Assembly (NCBI RefSeq): GCF_009697385.1 | Contig: NZ_VUNL01000001.1 | Coordinates: 62,001 to 126,000 of the forward strand | Direction: 5' to 3' | DNA: 64,000 nucleotides | Source of the DNA: Wylensekiella montiformis | Lineage (GTDB): Bacteria; Bacillota; Negativicutes; Selenomonadales; Selenomonadaceae | Shown here: piece after piece, positions 9,248 to 18,078 of the stretch | Position numbering within the stretch: position 1 is the first letter of the stretch | Layout of the letters: the number at the start of each line of letters is the position of its first letter | The notes under the pieces: model-generated | Told to the model about the DNA's origin: nothing | The model's database searches: none | Seen by the model: the letters and a program-made list of their open reading frames with translations, nothing else | Made by a program: the position numbers and the translations under genes

Positions 9248-9290
9248 AGCATCCCGTCAGCGCAAAAAGCGCCGGCGGGATGCTCTTTTT
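9248..9290 (-). terminator. Terminator of sstT, possibly bidirectional
   Basis: Long imperfect stem (GCATCCCG ... CGGGATGC with an inner GCGC/GCGC pair and an A5 loop) 15 bases beyond the sstT stop. T runs flank both sides, so it may also back up the tRNA terminator on the plus strand. Confidence 0.8.
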
Positions 9291-9304
9291 ATAGAATGAA
9301 ACCA

Positions 9305-10555
9305 TCAATTCTTGGCCGGAACCATGTCTTCTGCTTCAAGCGTTCCTTCCTTCGCCCGCTGAGCAAACTCAGCCGTTGCCGTAAACAGAACATCGCTGGA
9401 GCTGTTCAGCGCCGTTTCACAGGAATCCTGCAGAACGCCGATGATAAAGCCGACACCGACAACCTGCATGGCGATGTCATTGCCAATGCCAAAGGAAGCG
9501 CAGGCCACCGGGATGAGAAGCAGCGAACCGCCGGCAACGCCGGATGCACCGCAGGCGCCGACCGTAGCGATGATGCAGAGCAGCAATGCCGTCGGCAGAT
9601 CGATAGAGATTCCCAGCGTATGCGCAGCAGCCAAAGAGAGAACCGCAATGGTGATGGCCGCACCGCTCATGTTGATCGTCGCGCCCAGCGGGATCGAAAT
9701 CGAATACGTGTCCTCATTCAGACCAAGGCGCTTGCACAGCGACAGATTCACCGGGATATTGGCCGCAGAGCTGCGCGTGAAAAAGGCATAAAGACCGCTT
9801 TCCCGCAGAGTAGCCCAAACCAGCGGATACGGATTGCGGTGAATATGCAGATACACGATAATCGGATTCATGATAAGCGCCACGGAGAAAAATGCCCCCA
9901 GCAAAACAGCCAGCAGCTGAATATAGCCGAGCAGAGCCCCCAGCCCGTTCGTGCCGATAGCGTTAGCGACTAATCCGAAAATACCAAACGGTGCGAAGCG
10001 AATGACCCACTGAACAATTTTCGTGACCGTTTTGGCCAGATCGTTGAGCATGGCTTTCGTCCCATCCGAAGCGCTGTGCATGGCCACGCCAGCCAGAACG
10101 CCCCAGGCCAGAATGCCGATGTAATTCGCCGATGCCAGTGCATGAATCGGATTATCCACCACACTCAGGATCAGATTATGCAAAACTTCCAGAATGCCGC
10201 TCGGCGGTGCCAGCTTCGCATCGGCGACCTGCAGATGAAGCGCGGTCGGAAACGCAAAGGAAAAACCGACAGCCACCAGCGAAGCCAGGAACGTGGCAAT
10301 GATATACAGTTTGACAATCGGCTTCATCGCTGCACTCGCGTCGGCATTTTTCTGTGCCATAGCATTCATGACCAGCACAAAGACAAGAATCGGCGCCACT
10401 CCCTTGAGGGCACGGACAAACAAATCACCGAGAATCGATACGGCCGGTACCGTCTCCGGCGCTGCCACCGCCAGCAAAATACCGGCCACCAGGCCGACAG
10501 CAATCAATTTGATCAGGGCAGTCTCCTGATACTTTCTTCCGATAGCTCTGAACAT
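9305..10555 (-). CDS. sstT: Sodium:serine/threonine symporter
   Basis: 416 residues of the dicarboxylate/amino acid:cation symporter (DAACS) family, with eight or more hydrophobic segments. The central region carries [18 protein letters not shown] and [17 protein letters not shown], the hairpin and unwound-helix signatures, followed by [17 protein letters not shown]. The specific blocks match SstT, which imports serine and threonine with Na+. AGGAGG stands 8 bases before the ATG, and a good promoter lies at 10624-10652. It faces two tRNA-Ser genes across convergent terminators; any functional link is only suggestive. Confidence 0.93.
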   Translation of the reverse strand: MFRAIGRKYQETALIKLIAVGLVAGILLAVAAPETVPAVSILGDLFVRALKGVAPILVFVLVMNAMAQKNADASAAMKPIVKLYIIATFLASLVAVGFSFAFPTALHLQVADAKLAPPSGILEVLHNLILSVVDNPIHALASANYIGILAWGVLAGVAMHSASDGTKAMLNDLAKTVTKIVQWVIRFAPFGIFGLVANAIGTNGLGALLGYIQLLAVLLGAFFSVALIMNPIIVYLHIHRNPYPLVWATLRESGLYAFFTRSSAANIPVNLSLCKRLGLNEDTYSISIPLGATINMSGAAITIAVLSLAAAHTLGISIDLPTALLLCIIATVGACGASGVAGGSLLLIPVACASFGIGNDIAMQVVGVGFIIGVLQDSCETALNSSSDVLFTATAEFAQRAKEGTLEAEDMVPAKN

Positions 10556-10623
10556 GAACGTAATCCTCCTAAATCGAATCCAAATAAAACAATAATTCCG
10601 TCCTCTTATGGAATACAGTTGCT

Positions 10624-10652
10624 AGTATACACCATGAATCACCATGTTGCAA
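10624..10652 (-). promoter_or_regulatory. Promoter of sstT
   Basis: On the minus strand TTGCAA and TATACT are separated by 17 bases, about 70 bases before the sstT start. The leader between them shows no obvious riboswitch fold. Confidence 0.65.
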
Positions 10653-10703
10653 GATTTTTTATGCTTTTTGTTTTCTCTGAGTGAACGTTTCATTCTATGT
10701 ACT

Positions 10704-10736
10704 AAAAAACGCACACATTAATGTGATGTGTGCGTT
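10704..10736 (-). terminator. Terminator of the rmlD/two-component operon
   Basis: Perfect 10-bp stem (AACGCACACA/TGTGTGCGTT on the plus strand) followed by TTTTTT on the minus strand, just beyond the stop of the 10750 gene. Confidence 0.85.
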
Positions 10737-10749
10737 ACATACGGACATT

Positions 10750-11607
10750 TTAAATCATATGATTCTGCTGCAATTCCGCCAGATAGCGTTTCAGGGCATC
10801 CTGCCACGACGGCAGCCGCGCAAATCCCGCCCGGTCCAGACAGTCTTTGCTGAGACGGGAATTTTGCGGGCGCTCTGCACGGGTGGGATATGCTGACGAC
10901 GGCACCGGCGTGACCGTCACCTGCCTGCCGGACAGGCGGAACGTCTCCCCGGCCAGCTCCGCCCAGGAACAGACGCCTTCATTCGTCGCATGATAAACGC
11001 CGTACCGTTCACTGCCGGACATATCCGCCAACAACACAGCCAAATCTTTTGTGTACGTCGGTGAACCGACTTGATCGTCCACCACCGTCAGCTCCCGATG
11101 GGTCTCACTGAGACGCAGCATCGTGCGGATAAAGTTGTTTCCATGAATCCCGAACACCCAGGAAATCCGGACAATGAAAAATCTCTCTAATATCTCCCGC
11201 ACGGCTTCTTCCCCGTGCAGCTTGGACCGGCCATATACATTCTTCGGCCCCTTGGGATCCTCCGGTTCATAGAAATCCTCTCCGCTGCCCGGAAAAACAT
11301 AATCCGTACTGATGTAGATCATTTTCGCATCAATCTGGCGGCAGATTTCCGCCAGATTGCGTGTCCCTCCGGCATTTACCGCTTCACAGAGCTCCGGCTC
11401 CTCCTCGGCCCGGTCGACGGCAGTGTAAGCGGCGCAATGGATGACAACATCCGGATGATAAGACAGTATATACTCCCGTGCCCGGTCAAAATCCGTCAGG
11501 GAAAAATCCCGGCTCGATACGCCCCGTACCGCAACACCCCGCTTCGTCAGCTCAGCCACACAGTCATGCCCGAGCTGGCCGGTCACTCCTGTCACCAATA
11601 CGTTCAT
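10750..11607 (-). CDS. rfbD: dTDP-4-dehydrorhamnose reductase family protein (RmlD)
   Basis: 285 residues of the extended SDR family: MNVLVTGVTGQLG at the N-terminus, the Tyr-Lys catalytic pair in NVYGRSKLHGEEAV, and VRISWVFG, all typical of RmlD, which reduces dTDP-4-dehydrorhamnose with NAD(P)H in the last step of dTDP-L-rhamnose synthesis. The other rml genes are not in the window, so this copy stands alone. Start at the ATG 11607, preceded by GGAAGGGAG. It overlaps the end of the sensor kinase gene by 44 bases. Confidence 0.87.
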   Translation of the reverse strand: MNVLVTGVTGQLGHDCVAELTKRGVAVRGVSSRDFSLTDFDRAREYILSYHPDVVIHCAAYTAVDRAEEEPELCEAVNAGGTRNLAEICRQIDAKMIYISTDYVFPGSGEDFYEPEDPKGPKNVYGRSKLHGEEAVREILERFFIVRISWVFGIHGNNFIRTMLRLSETHRELTVVDDQVGSPTYTKDLAVLLADMSGSERYGVYHATNEGVCSWAELAGETFRLSGRQVTVTPVPSSAYPTRAERPQNSRLSKDCLDRAGFARLPSWQDALKRYLAELQQNHMI

Positions 11608-13096
11608 CGCCACTGCTCCCTTCCAATGCGCCCTGCACATTCTCCTCATCCTGAATCAGGGGGATCTTCAAAATGATTTTCGTTCCCTTGCCCAGATCAC
11701 TTTCCATGGAAATCTCAATCCCATGCTGCTCCGCAATCCAGCTGGCAATCGACAGTCCCAGCCCCGTACCGCTCACACCGCCGGCCGACTTCGTCCGCGA
11801 CGCATCGACGCGATAAAACCGTTCAAATACCTTCTGCTGATCCTCTTTCGCTATGCCAATGCCATTATCGGCAAGCTCCAGCAAAATGAATTTTCCGTCC
11901 GGCTGCCGGCGGGAACTAGCCGTAATCCGTCCGCCTTCCGGTGTATATTTCGTACTGTTCTCCAAAAAGATGCGCATCATCTGCCGTATCGTAACCTGAT
12001 CGGCGAAAATAACGCCTTCATCGTTCTGTAAAAGCTCAATCGAATGAGTCCGCGTTACCAGCTTCATCTTGCGCATGACATCTTCGACCAGTTCCGAAAG
12101 CTCCAAACGTTCCTTATGAAGTACCTGACGCTTTTGATCGGCACGCGCAAGGAACAACAGTTTCTCGATCAGCTGCTGCATGTCTTCAGCCTCCGATCGG
12201 ATCGAGGAAATTCCCTCATCAAGGACCTCCTTGTCCGACCGCCCCCAACGGGACAGGAGGTCGGAATAGCCCAGAATGACCGTAACCGGCGTCCTCAGCT
12301 CATGCGAGGCATCGGAAACGAACCGCTGCTGCTTGAACCCCGTCTCCAAACGATCCAGCATGTGATTGAACGTATCCGCAAGCTCCGAAAGCTCATCGCG
12401 GGCCGGCGGCACTTTGATGCGCCGGTCCATCTTCTCCACCTCGATTTTCCGCGCCGTCGCCGTCATCTCCCGGATTGGACGGAGAATGCGCCGGCTCAGG
12501 AAATACCCGGCCAGCAGCGCCAGTACAAAGCCCAAAATCGTCATGAGGAAAAGAATTTTCTGCAGCGTATCCAGAAAATTCTTCTCCGCCGTAATGGTTT
12601 TAAAGAAATGCAGCTGATACAGCTGCCCCCCATATTCTACTTCCATCCTGGCATGATAGATCGTCATATTCCGAAACTCAGATACCTGCATGGACCGGTT
12701 CGCCCAAAAGGGCGGATTCTTCATGGCATTCGCCTCGATCGTGCCGATAGACGGATAGTGCGTATCGTTCTCGTACACAATCTGCCCGGTCAGATCTGTG
12801 ATGCGCAGAACAACCCCCGGCAGAACCGGATCATCCCGCCAAAAATCGGGGCCCAGATAAGAACGTCCCTGCTCCATCCGGTCCAGTACATGATTCATGC
12901 TGATTTCCAGTTCCACTTCTGCCTGATGATAAAAAGAAAAATAAACGCCCAGTCCCGTGAGGACACTGGTCAGGATCAGGACCAGCAGAAGAACGGCGGC
13001 ATAAAAGCAGGTGATCTTGGTCGAGATTCGCGCATAACGCAGACGATTGAGCATCATGACCGGATGATGAAACCAGGCCTTAATCCTTGATCGCAT
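11564..13096 (-). CDS. Sensor histidine kinase (ArlS-like)
   Basis: 510 residues: two transmembrane helices (about 31-53 and 182-200) flanking an extracytoplasmic sensor domain of about 125 residues, a HAMP linker (to about 250), HisKA with phospho-acceptor His265 in DASHELRTP, and an HATPase domain with FLENSTKYTPEGG, ADNGIGI and GTGLGLSI. The architecture fits the OmpR-paired ArlS group. The last 30 residues after KIPL are an atypical hydrophilic tail that overlaps rmlD. The start overlaps the response regulator gene by 17 bases, so the pair is coupled. Confidence 0.93.
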   Translation of the reverse strand: MRSRIKAWFHHPVMMLNRLRYARISTKITCFYAAVLLLVLILTSVLTGLGVYFSFYHQAEVELEISMNHVLDRMEQGRSYLGPDFWRDDPVLPGVVLRITDLTGQIVYENDTHYPSIGTIEANAMKNPPFWANRSMQVSEFRNMTIYHARMEVEYGGQLYQLHFFKTITAEKNFLDTLQKILFLMTILGFVLALLAGYFLSRRILRPIREMTATARKIEVEKMDRRIKVPPARDELSELADTFNHMLDRLETGFKQQRFVSDASHELRTPVTVILGYSDLLSRWGRSDKEVLDEGISSIRSEAEDMQQLIEKLLFLARADQKRQVLHKERLELSELVEDVMRKMKLVTRTHSIELLQNDEGVIFADQVTIRQMMRIFLENSTKYTPEGGRITASSRRQPDGKFILLELADNGIGIAKEDQQKVFERFYRVDASRTKSAGGVSGTGLGLSIASWIAEQHGIEISMESDLGKGTKIILKIPLIQDEENVQGALEGSSGDERIGDRSDRPARA

Positions 13097-13772
13097 ACCC
13101 TACACCCCGGATTGTGTAGATATACTTCTCCCCGAAATGATCGTCGATTTTCGCGCGCAGATACCGGATATATACATCCACGACGTTCGTATCGCCCGTA
13201 TAATCATATCCCCATACCTCCTGCAGGATCTGATCTCTTGTCAGGACATTCCGCTTATTGCGAAGCAGATACTCGAGCAGGGAATATTCCTTTTTGGTCA
13301 GCTGAACCTCCTCATTGCCGACCCGCACTTCATACCGGCTTGGGTACATGACCAGATCACGCACCTGCAGCTTTTCCCCCTCCGGACTCACTTCGCGCCC
13401 ATCAGCACGAGGTTTGCGCAGAGCATTGCGGACGCGAGCCAGCAATTCCTGTATGGCAAAAGGCTTCGTCATATAATCATCGGCCCCCAGATCCAAACCG
13501 TTGACCTTATCTTCGACATCATCCCGCGCGGTCAGCATAATGATCGGTACATCGGAGATCTCACGGACCTTCCGGCAAATTGTCATACCATCCATATCCG
13601 GCAGCATGATATCCAGCAGAATCAGATCGTAATCCTCCTGCGCGATGCGTTCAAATGCGCGCAGCCCATTATCCTCCACGGCAGTCGCATATCCCTCATG
13701 CTCCAGCTCAATCTGAAGAAACCGGGCAATCCGGCGTTCGTCCTCAACAATAAAAATACGTGGGTTTCCCAT
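13080..13772 (-). CDS. OmpR/PhoB-family response regulator (ArlR-like)
   Basis: 230 residues: receiver domain with acidic pair E10-D11, phospho-acceptor Asp54 in LLDIMLPDMDG, Thr in MLTARDD and Lys in DYMTKPF, then a C-terminal winged helix ending VRGVGYAI. It partners the kinase encoded directly downstream. The ATG at 13772 has GGGAGG upstream and gives the canonical MGNPRIFIVEDE start; ten extra codons upstream in frame are discounted. Target genes cannot be deduced here. Confidence 0.94.
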   Translation of the reverse strand: MGNPRIFIVEDERRIARFLQIELEHEGYATAVEDNGLRAFERIAQEDYDLILLDIMLPDMDGMTICRKVREISDVPIIMLTARDDVEDKVNGLDLGADDYMTKPFAIQELLARVRNALRKPRADGREVSPEGEKLQVRDLVMYPSRYEVRVGNEEVQLTKKEYSLLEYLLRNKRNVLTRDQILQEVWGYDYTGDTNVVDVYIRYLRAKIDDHFGEKYIYTIRGVGYAIKD

Positions 13773-13938
13773 CTTGAAGTACCTCCCATATCGACATACC
13801 ATTCGTTCTTACCGACGCAAAAACGCGCATACGATATCACAATACAATACAATATAGTATAATAATATAACGAACGGCAGGGAATGAAAACCCCTGCCGT
13901 CCAATTCTAATTGAAACTTTATGATTGGGAAAATGGTC

Positions 13939-14334
13939 TCAATGCCGGGAAGACGCCTTCTCCATGAAGGAATCTTCCCTGACGGCAAACCGTTCATGCC
14001 GCCCGCAGCCGATCTCGCCGCACGCATCCCAGGCCCGGACGGAAAACGTAACCTTCCGTCCCTCCACGGCTGTAACCTCCGCTTCAGCCCGCACCGCCGC
14101 CCCTTCCGGGGAAGGTGCCTTATGCTGCACATCCATGGCAATGCCCACTGTAGTCCAGCCATCCGGAAGCAGCGGTTCCAAAAGGCCGGCCGCTGCTTTT
14201 TCCATCAGGCAAATCATGGCCGGCGTCGCATAGACCGGCAGGCTGCCGCTTCCCATGGTCACTGCCGTATTCGCCTCCGTGACTGTCTCACTGGCGACAG
14301 CCTTCATCCCCACTTTTATTTCCTGAAAGTCCAT
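13939..14334 (-). CDS. FlK-like (fluoroacetyl-CoA-type) thioesterase family protein
   Basis: 131 residues of the hotdog thioesterase group: VGMKAVASETVTEANTAVTMGSGSLPVYATP at the N-terminus, MEKAAAGLLEPLLPDGWTTVGIAMDVQHKAP in the middle, ending with a predicted beta-sheet. In FlK-like proteins a Thr, Glu and His triad cleaves acyl-CoA; here Thr after the PVYA segment, Glu in MEKAA and His in VQHKAP fit. The start at 14334 has GGGGGG upstream. One base separates it from the LysR regulator stop, so the two share a transcript. Confidence 0.75.
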   Translation of the reverse strand: MDFQEIKVGMKAVASETVTEANTAVTMGSGSLPVYATPAMICLMEKAAAGLLEPLLPDGWTTVGIAMDVQHKAPSPEGAAVRAEAEVTAVEGRKVTFSVRAWDACGEIGCGRHERFAVREDSFMEKASSRH

Positions 14335-14335
14335 C

Positions 14336-15229
14336 TCAGTTTTCCCCCCGTTCATTTAAAAAGATTTCGCGAAACAGCCGGATAAGATGCGCACTGGACG
14401 AGGACAGCGTCCGGTTTTTCAGCCATGCAATGACGGTATGCGTACTCATCTCCGGCTCGACCAGCTTCTTGTAAATCAGATTTCCATCCGTCAAAAGAGT
14501 CTTGGAAGAGACCGGCAGCAAAGCCATCCCCATGCCCATCTTGGCCAGAAGCAGGTCCTGGACAATGCTGTCGCTGACGCAGACGATATGCGGCTCAAAA
14601 CCGAGCTTTCGGCAATTGGCGACAAAAACCGACTGCCAGCGCAGGGGAATAATGATCGGAACATCCCGCAGCTCATCCATCCGCACCTGCTCCTGATCGG
14701 CGCCAATCTCCTGTTCCTTGTTCATGATGAGAACCAGCGGCTCATTCGGCAGGACGATCGACTCATAAACCTTGGAATCCACCTGCGTACGCGTAATGCC
14801 GATCTCGATGACGCGATTGTCGAGCAGCTCAAGAATCCGCGCTCCCTCAGCCTCCCAAATCTGATACGTCACATTCGGATAACGGGAATGAAATTCCGAG
14901 ATCAGCTCCGGCAGCAGCATGGCGCCGGAAGTCGTAATCGTTCCCAGACGGATAGATCCGGCCACACCGGAGCCAATCTCCGTAATCTCCCGCACTGTGC
15001 CGTCCACCATTCCCAGGATATGTTCCACACGGGAATACATGACGCGTCCGGCGTCAGTCAGACGGATACGTCTGCTCCCCCGTTCAAAAAGCTGAACGCC
15101 GAGCGAAGTCTCCAGCCGTTTCATTTGCCGGGACAAAGCCGGCTGAGCGATATCCAGACGCTGTGCGGCATGACTGATGTTTCCTTCTTCGACAATGGCA
15201 TAAAATGCCCGCATATCCTTAATTTCCAT
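14336..15229 (-). CDS. LysR-family transcriptional regulator
   Basis: 297 residues: N-terminal winged helix (MRAFYAIVEEGNISHAAQRLDIAQPALSRQ) and a C-terminal periplasmic-binding-protein-like effector domain starting near residue 90. It is divergent from dhaL with a 287-base spacer and is followed by the thioesterase-like gene on the same strand. By the usual LysR arrangement it may control either neighbour. The effector is unknown. Confidence 0.92.
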   Translation of the reverse strand: MEIKDMRAFYAIVEEGNISHAAQRLDIAQPALSRQMKRLETSLGVQLFERGSRRIRLTDAGRVMYSRVEHILGMVDGTVREITEIGSGVAGSIRLGTITTSGAMLLPELISEFHSRYPNVTYQIWEAEGARILELLDNRVIEIGITRTQVDSKVYESIVLPNEPLVLIMNKEQEIGADQEQVRMDELRDVPIIIPLRWQSVFVANCRKLGFEPHIVCVSDSIVQDLLLAKMGMGMALLPVSSKTLLTDGNLIYKKLVEPEMSTHTVIAWLKNRTLSSSSAHLIRLFREIFLNERGEN

Positions 15230-15399
15230 TTCGGATCCTTTCTATACTCAGCATTTATAGGTTCTATAACCCATATCGTCATTATACTTTTTTCGACGAA
15301 AATAGGCAATCTTTTTCCCGATTTTTTATAGTGCTTCCCATCCCGATCAGAAGTTCCGCGAATCTGCAACGCTTATTTCATCTTTCTGTCTATTCACAC

Positions 15400-15427
15400 T
15401 TGTACTTTATCCGCTGCATGTTATAAT
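15400..15427 (+). promoter_or_regulatory. Promoter of dhaL
   Basis: TTGTAC and TATAAT separated by 16 bases, about 90 bases before the dhaL start, within the intergenic region shared with the divergent LysR gene. Confidence 0.6.
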
Positions 15428-15516
15428 ATTATGAGGTATATGCGGGTTGCATATACCCGTTGTCGTTTTATTTTACGCAGCAATACCTCTTTATAATAAT
15501 AGAAGGAGTTTTCATC

Positions 15517-16140
15517 ATGACCAGAATCAAAGATGCTCTGGATGCCGTTGCAGCGGCTGTCATCGCCCGAAAAGACTATCTGACTTCGCTCGATGCAAAG
15601 ACGGGCGACGGCGACCACGGCCTGAATATGGCCCGCGGATTCCGTGCCGCTCAGGAAGCCGTCGAAGAAATGGACGATACCAGCCAGCCCGGCCCTGTTC
15701 TGCAGGCTGTCGGCAAGGCCCTGATCCGCAATGTCGGCGGAGCTGCGGGGCCATTATACGGAGCCGGCTTTGTCAAAGCAGGCGAAGCCTGTGATGCAGA
15801 GACGCGCCTGAACGTCGCCAGCATCGAAAAGCTGCTGCGCGCGGCAATCGAAGCGATACAAGCGCGCGGCCGTGCGGAAAAGGGCGATAAAACCATGCTG
15901 GATGTTCTCATCCCGATTCACGACTGTTTCCTGCCGGAACACGCAGAGGACAAACCTCTTTTTGAGGTTCTTCAGGAAGCATCAAAAGCTGCGGGCGAAG
16001 GGGTCAATTATACCAAGACCATCATCGCCCGCAAGGGCCGCGCCAGTCTCGTCGGCGAGCGGAGCATCGGAATCGAAGACCCCGGCGCCGTAAGCTCGAT
16101 GATCATGTACCGTGCGCTCTACCAGTTTTTAAAACGGTGA
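15517..16140 (+). CDS. dhaL: DhaL-type dihydroxyacetone kinase ADP-binding subunit
   Basis: 207 residues matching DhaL: KTGDGDHGLNMARGF with the Mg-coordinating aspartates (Asp26, 31 and 33), GKALIRNVGGAAGPLYG, GDKTMLDVLIP and GERSIGIEDPGA. In PTS-linked systems DhaL binds ADP and passes phosphate to dihydroxyacetone held by DhaK. No dhaK or dhaM is next to it, so it is an orphan here, and its partner must be encoded elsewhere or its role differs. The ATG at 15517 has AGAAGGAG 8 bases upstream. Confidence 0.88.
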   Translation: MTRIKDALDAVAAAVIARKDYLTSLDAKTGDGDHGLNMARGFRAAQEAVEEMDDTSQPGPVLQAVGKALIRNVGGAAGPLYGAGFVKAGEACDAETRLNVASIEKLLRAAIEAIQARGRAEKGDKTMLDVLIPIHDCFLPEHAEDKPLFEVLQEASKAAGEGVNYTKTIIARKGRASLVGERSIGIEDPGAVSSMIMYRALYQFLKR

Positions 16141-16149
16141 GGACAACCG

Positions 16150-16193
16150 GGGCTGCTGCTGCAGAGCAAATCTGCGTTGGCAGCCCGTTTTAT
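16150..16193 (+). terminator. Terminator after dhaL
   Basis: Stem GGGCTGC/GCAGCCC followed by GTTTTATTT, 9 bases after the dhaL stop. Confidence 0.7.
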
Positions 16194-16222
16194 TTGCCCG
16201 GCAGAAGGGAATGTAGTATACT
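16194..16222 (+). promoter_or_regulatory. Possible promoter of gltX
   Basis: TTGCCC and TATACT separated by 17 bases, about 53 bases before the gltX start and directly after the dhaL terminator. Confidence 0.5.
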
Positions 16223-16275
16223 CATAGAAGAAAATTCGACACGTTATAATCCGTATGAATCAGGAGGAGCATACA

Positions 16276-17736
16276 TTGACAGATCAGAAAGTACGCACAC
16301 GTTTCGCGCCAAGTCCGACGGGATATATGCATATCGGCAATTTGCGCACAGCGCTCTATGGATATCTCTACGCCAAGGCGCAGCAGGGTGATTTTATTCT
16401 GCGCATCGAGGATACCGACCGCACCCGCTACGTCGCGGATGCGGTAGATTTCATCAACCGCACGCTGAAGCTGGCCCGCATCGTCCCCGACGAAGGACCG
16501 GATATCGGCGGCAGCTGCGGCCCGTATATCCAGAGCCAGCGCCTTCCGCTTTATAAAAAATATGCCGAAGAACTCGTAAAAAGCGGCCATGCCTATTACT
16601 GCTTCTGCGACCCGGAGGAAGATCATTCTGCCGGAAAATTCGGCGGCTACGACCGGACCTGCCGCAATCTGCCGCAGGAAACCATCGATGCCCATCTCAA
16701 AAACGGCGATCCGTACGTCATTCGTCAAAAGATGCCGCTTGACGGCGCAACGACTTTTTTTGACGTTCTGCATGGAAACATCACCATCCCGAACGAAGAG
16801 CTGGAGGATCAGGTTTTGCTGAAACGCGACGGCATGCCTACCTACAACTTCGCCAATGTCATCGACGATCATCTCATGGGCATCACGCATATCATGCGCG
16901 GCGCTGAGTTCATCACTTCCACCCCGAAATACATCCTGCTCTATCAGGCGTATGGCTGGGAAGTTCCTGTCTTTATCCATCTGGCACCGGTCATGGGAAA
17001 GAACGAAGACGGTTCCGTCTCCAAGCTCTCCAAACGCCATGGCGCAACCTCCTTTGACGATCTGGTCAAAATGGGCTATCTGCCGGAAGCCATTGTCAAC
17101 TACGTTGCCCTGCTCGGCTGGAATCCCAAAAACACCAATCAGGAAATCTTTTCCATGGAGGAGCTCATCCATCACTTCAGTCTGGAAGGCCTGTCCAAAT
17201 CCCCAGCTGTCTTCGACTACGACAAGCTCGGCTGGATCAACGGCGAATACTTCAAAGCCATGGACGATAACACCTTCGCGGCAGAAGCGAGAAGCTATGC
17301 CGGCGATCTGCCGGACAATCTGGAAAGCAGTTGGCCGCAGCTGGCTGCTCTGCTCAAAACCAGGCTGCAGCGCTTCGGCGAGATTCCGGAAGCCATCGCC
17401 TTCCTTGTCGAACAGCCCGCCTTCGATGCCGAGCTGTACAGCAACAAACGGAATAAAGTGACGCCGGAAAAGGCCGCCGAGCTCCTTCCGACTCTCATCG
17501 CCCTCCTCGAAGATACGCCGGAAGAAAAATGGGATAACGACAGCCTTTATGCGATGCTGGAAGACTTCATCGAAAAAAACGACCTGAAAAAAGGCCTTGT
17601 CATGTGGGTTTTGCGCATCGGAGCGGCAGGTCAGAAGATCACACCGGGCGGTGCAACCGAATTGCTCGCTCTGCTGGGAAAACCAGCTTCGCTGACGCGC
17701 CTCAAAAAAAGTCTTGCAAATTTAGAAGCGCTGTAA
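16276..17736 (+). CDS. gltX: Glutamyl-tRNA synthetase
   Basis: 486 residues, usual length. The class I signatures are RFAPSPTGYMHIGNLRTAL (HIGH-type) near the N-terminus and KLSKRHG (KMSKS-type) around residue 252; LRIEDTDRTR follows the first. It charges tRNA-Glu in the cytoplasm. An ATG at 16255 is in frame, but it is followed by CAGGAGG 8-9 bases before a TTG at 16276, so I place the start at the TTG, giving M-T-D-Q-K-V. The three tRNA-Glu genes follow directly from a promoter inside the end of this gene. Confidence 0.95.
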   Translation: MTDQKVRTRFAPSPTGYMHIGNLRTALYGYLYAKAQQGDFILRIEDTDRTRYVADAVDFINRTLKLARIVPDEGPDIGGSCGPYIQSQRLPLYKKYAEELVKSGHAYYCFCDPEEDHSAGKFGGYDRTCRNLPQETIDAHLKNGDPYVIRQKMPLDGATTFFDVLHGNITIPNEELEDQVLLKRDGMPTYNFANVIDDHLMGITHIMRGAEFITSTPKYILLYQAYGWEVPVFIHLAPVMGKNEDGSVSKLSKRHGATSFDDLVKMGYLPEAIVNYVALLGWNPKNTNQEIFSMEELIHHFSLEGLSKSPAVFDYDKLGWINGEYFKAMDDNTFAAEARSYAGDLPDNLESSWPQLAALLKTRLQRFGEIPEAIAFLVEQPAFDAELYSNKRNKVTPEKAAELLPTLIALLEDTPEEKWDNDSLYAMLEDFIEKNDLKKGLVMWVLRIGAAGQKITPGGATELLALLGKPASLTRLKKSLANLEAL

Positions 17737-17742
17737 TATAAT
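17714..17742 (+). promoter_or_regulatory. Promoter of the tRNA-Glu array, inside the 3' end of gltX
   Basis: TTGCAA and TATAAT separated by 17 bases; the -35 lies within the last codons of gltX and the -10 just after its stop, 18 bases before the first tRNA-Glu. Confidence 0.8.
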
Positions 17743-17760
17743 AATACAAGTCAGTCATGT

Positions 17761-17835
17761 GGCACCTTCGTCAAGCGGTTAAGACACCGGCCTCTCACGC
17801 CGGGTTCATGGGTTCGAATCCCATAGGTGTCACCA
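17761..17835 (+). tRNA. tRNA-Glu (CTC), copy 1
   Basis: 75-base cloverleaf with GGCACCT/AGGTGTC acceptor, encoded ACCA end, GGTTCGAATCC T arm and CTC in the CTCTCAC anticodon loop. Decodes GAG. Confidence 0.96.
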
Positions 17836-17840
17836 GATCC

Positions 17841-17915
17841 GGCGCCTTCGTCAAGCGGTTAAGACACCGGCCTCTCACGCCGGGTTCATGGGTTCGAATC
17901 CCATAGGCGTCACCA
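17841..17915 (+). tRNA. tRNA-Glu (CTC), copy 2
   Basis: Identical to the flanking copies except that the fourth acceptor pair is G-C instead of A-T (GGCGCCT/AGGCGTC), a compensated double change that keeps the stem. Five bases separate it from copy 1. Confidence 0.96.
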
Positions 17916-17919
17916 AATC

Positions 17920-17994
17920 GGCACCTTCGTCAAGCGGTTAAGACACCGGCCTCTCACGCCGGGTTCATGGGTTCGAATCCCATAGGTGTCACCA
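17920..17994 (+). tRNA. tRNA-Glu (CTC), copy 3
   Basis: Same sequence as copy 1, four bases after copy 2; last of the tandem array and followed by a terminator. Confidence 0.96.
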
Positions 17995-18006
17995 AATCGA
18001 TAAGCG

Positions 18007-18031
18007 GCCAGGATTTTTTCCTGGCTTTTTT
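18007..18031 (+). terminator. Terminator of the tRNA-Glu array
   Basis: GCCAGGA/TCCTGGC stem with a T5 loop followed by six T, 12 bases after the third tRNA. Confidence 0.9.
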
Positions 18032-18078
18032 GTTGTTTTTCTCCTCTACCTGTTTCTGTCAGAAAGGCTGTGCTGCTC

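Noticed and set aside
10556-10703. A T-box or serine-responsive leader before sstT
   Set aside because: Only a standard promoter and a short leader are seen; no T-box sequence or alternative terminator/antiterminator pair.
17761-17994. Three regularly spaced 75-base repeats as a possible CRISPR array
   Set aside because: The repeats fold as tRNA-Glu with CTC anticodon and CCA ends, and the spacers are only 4-5 bases long.
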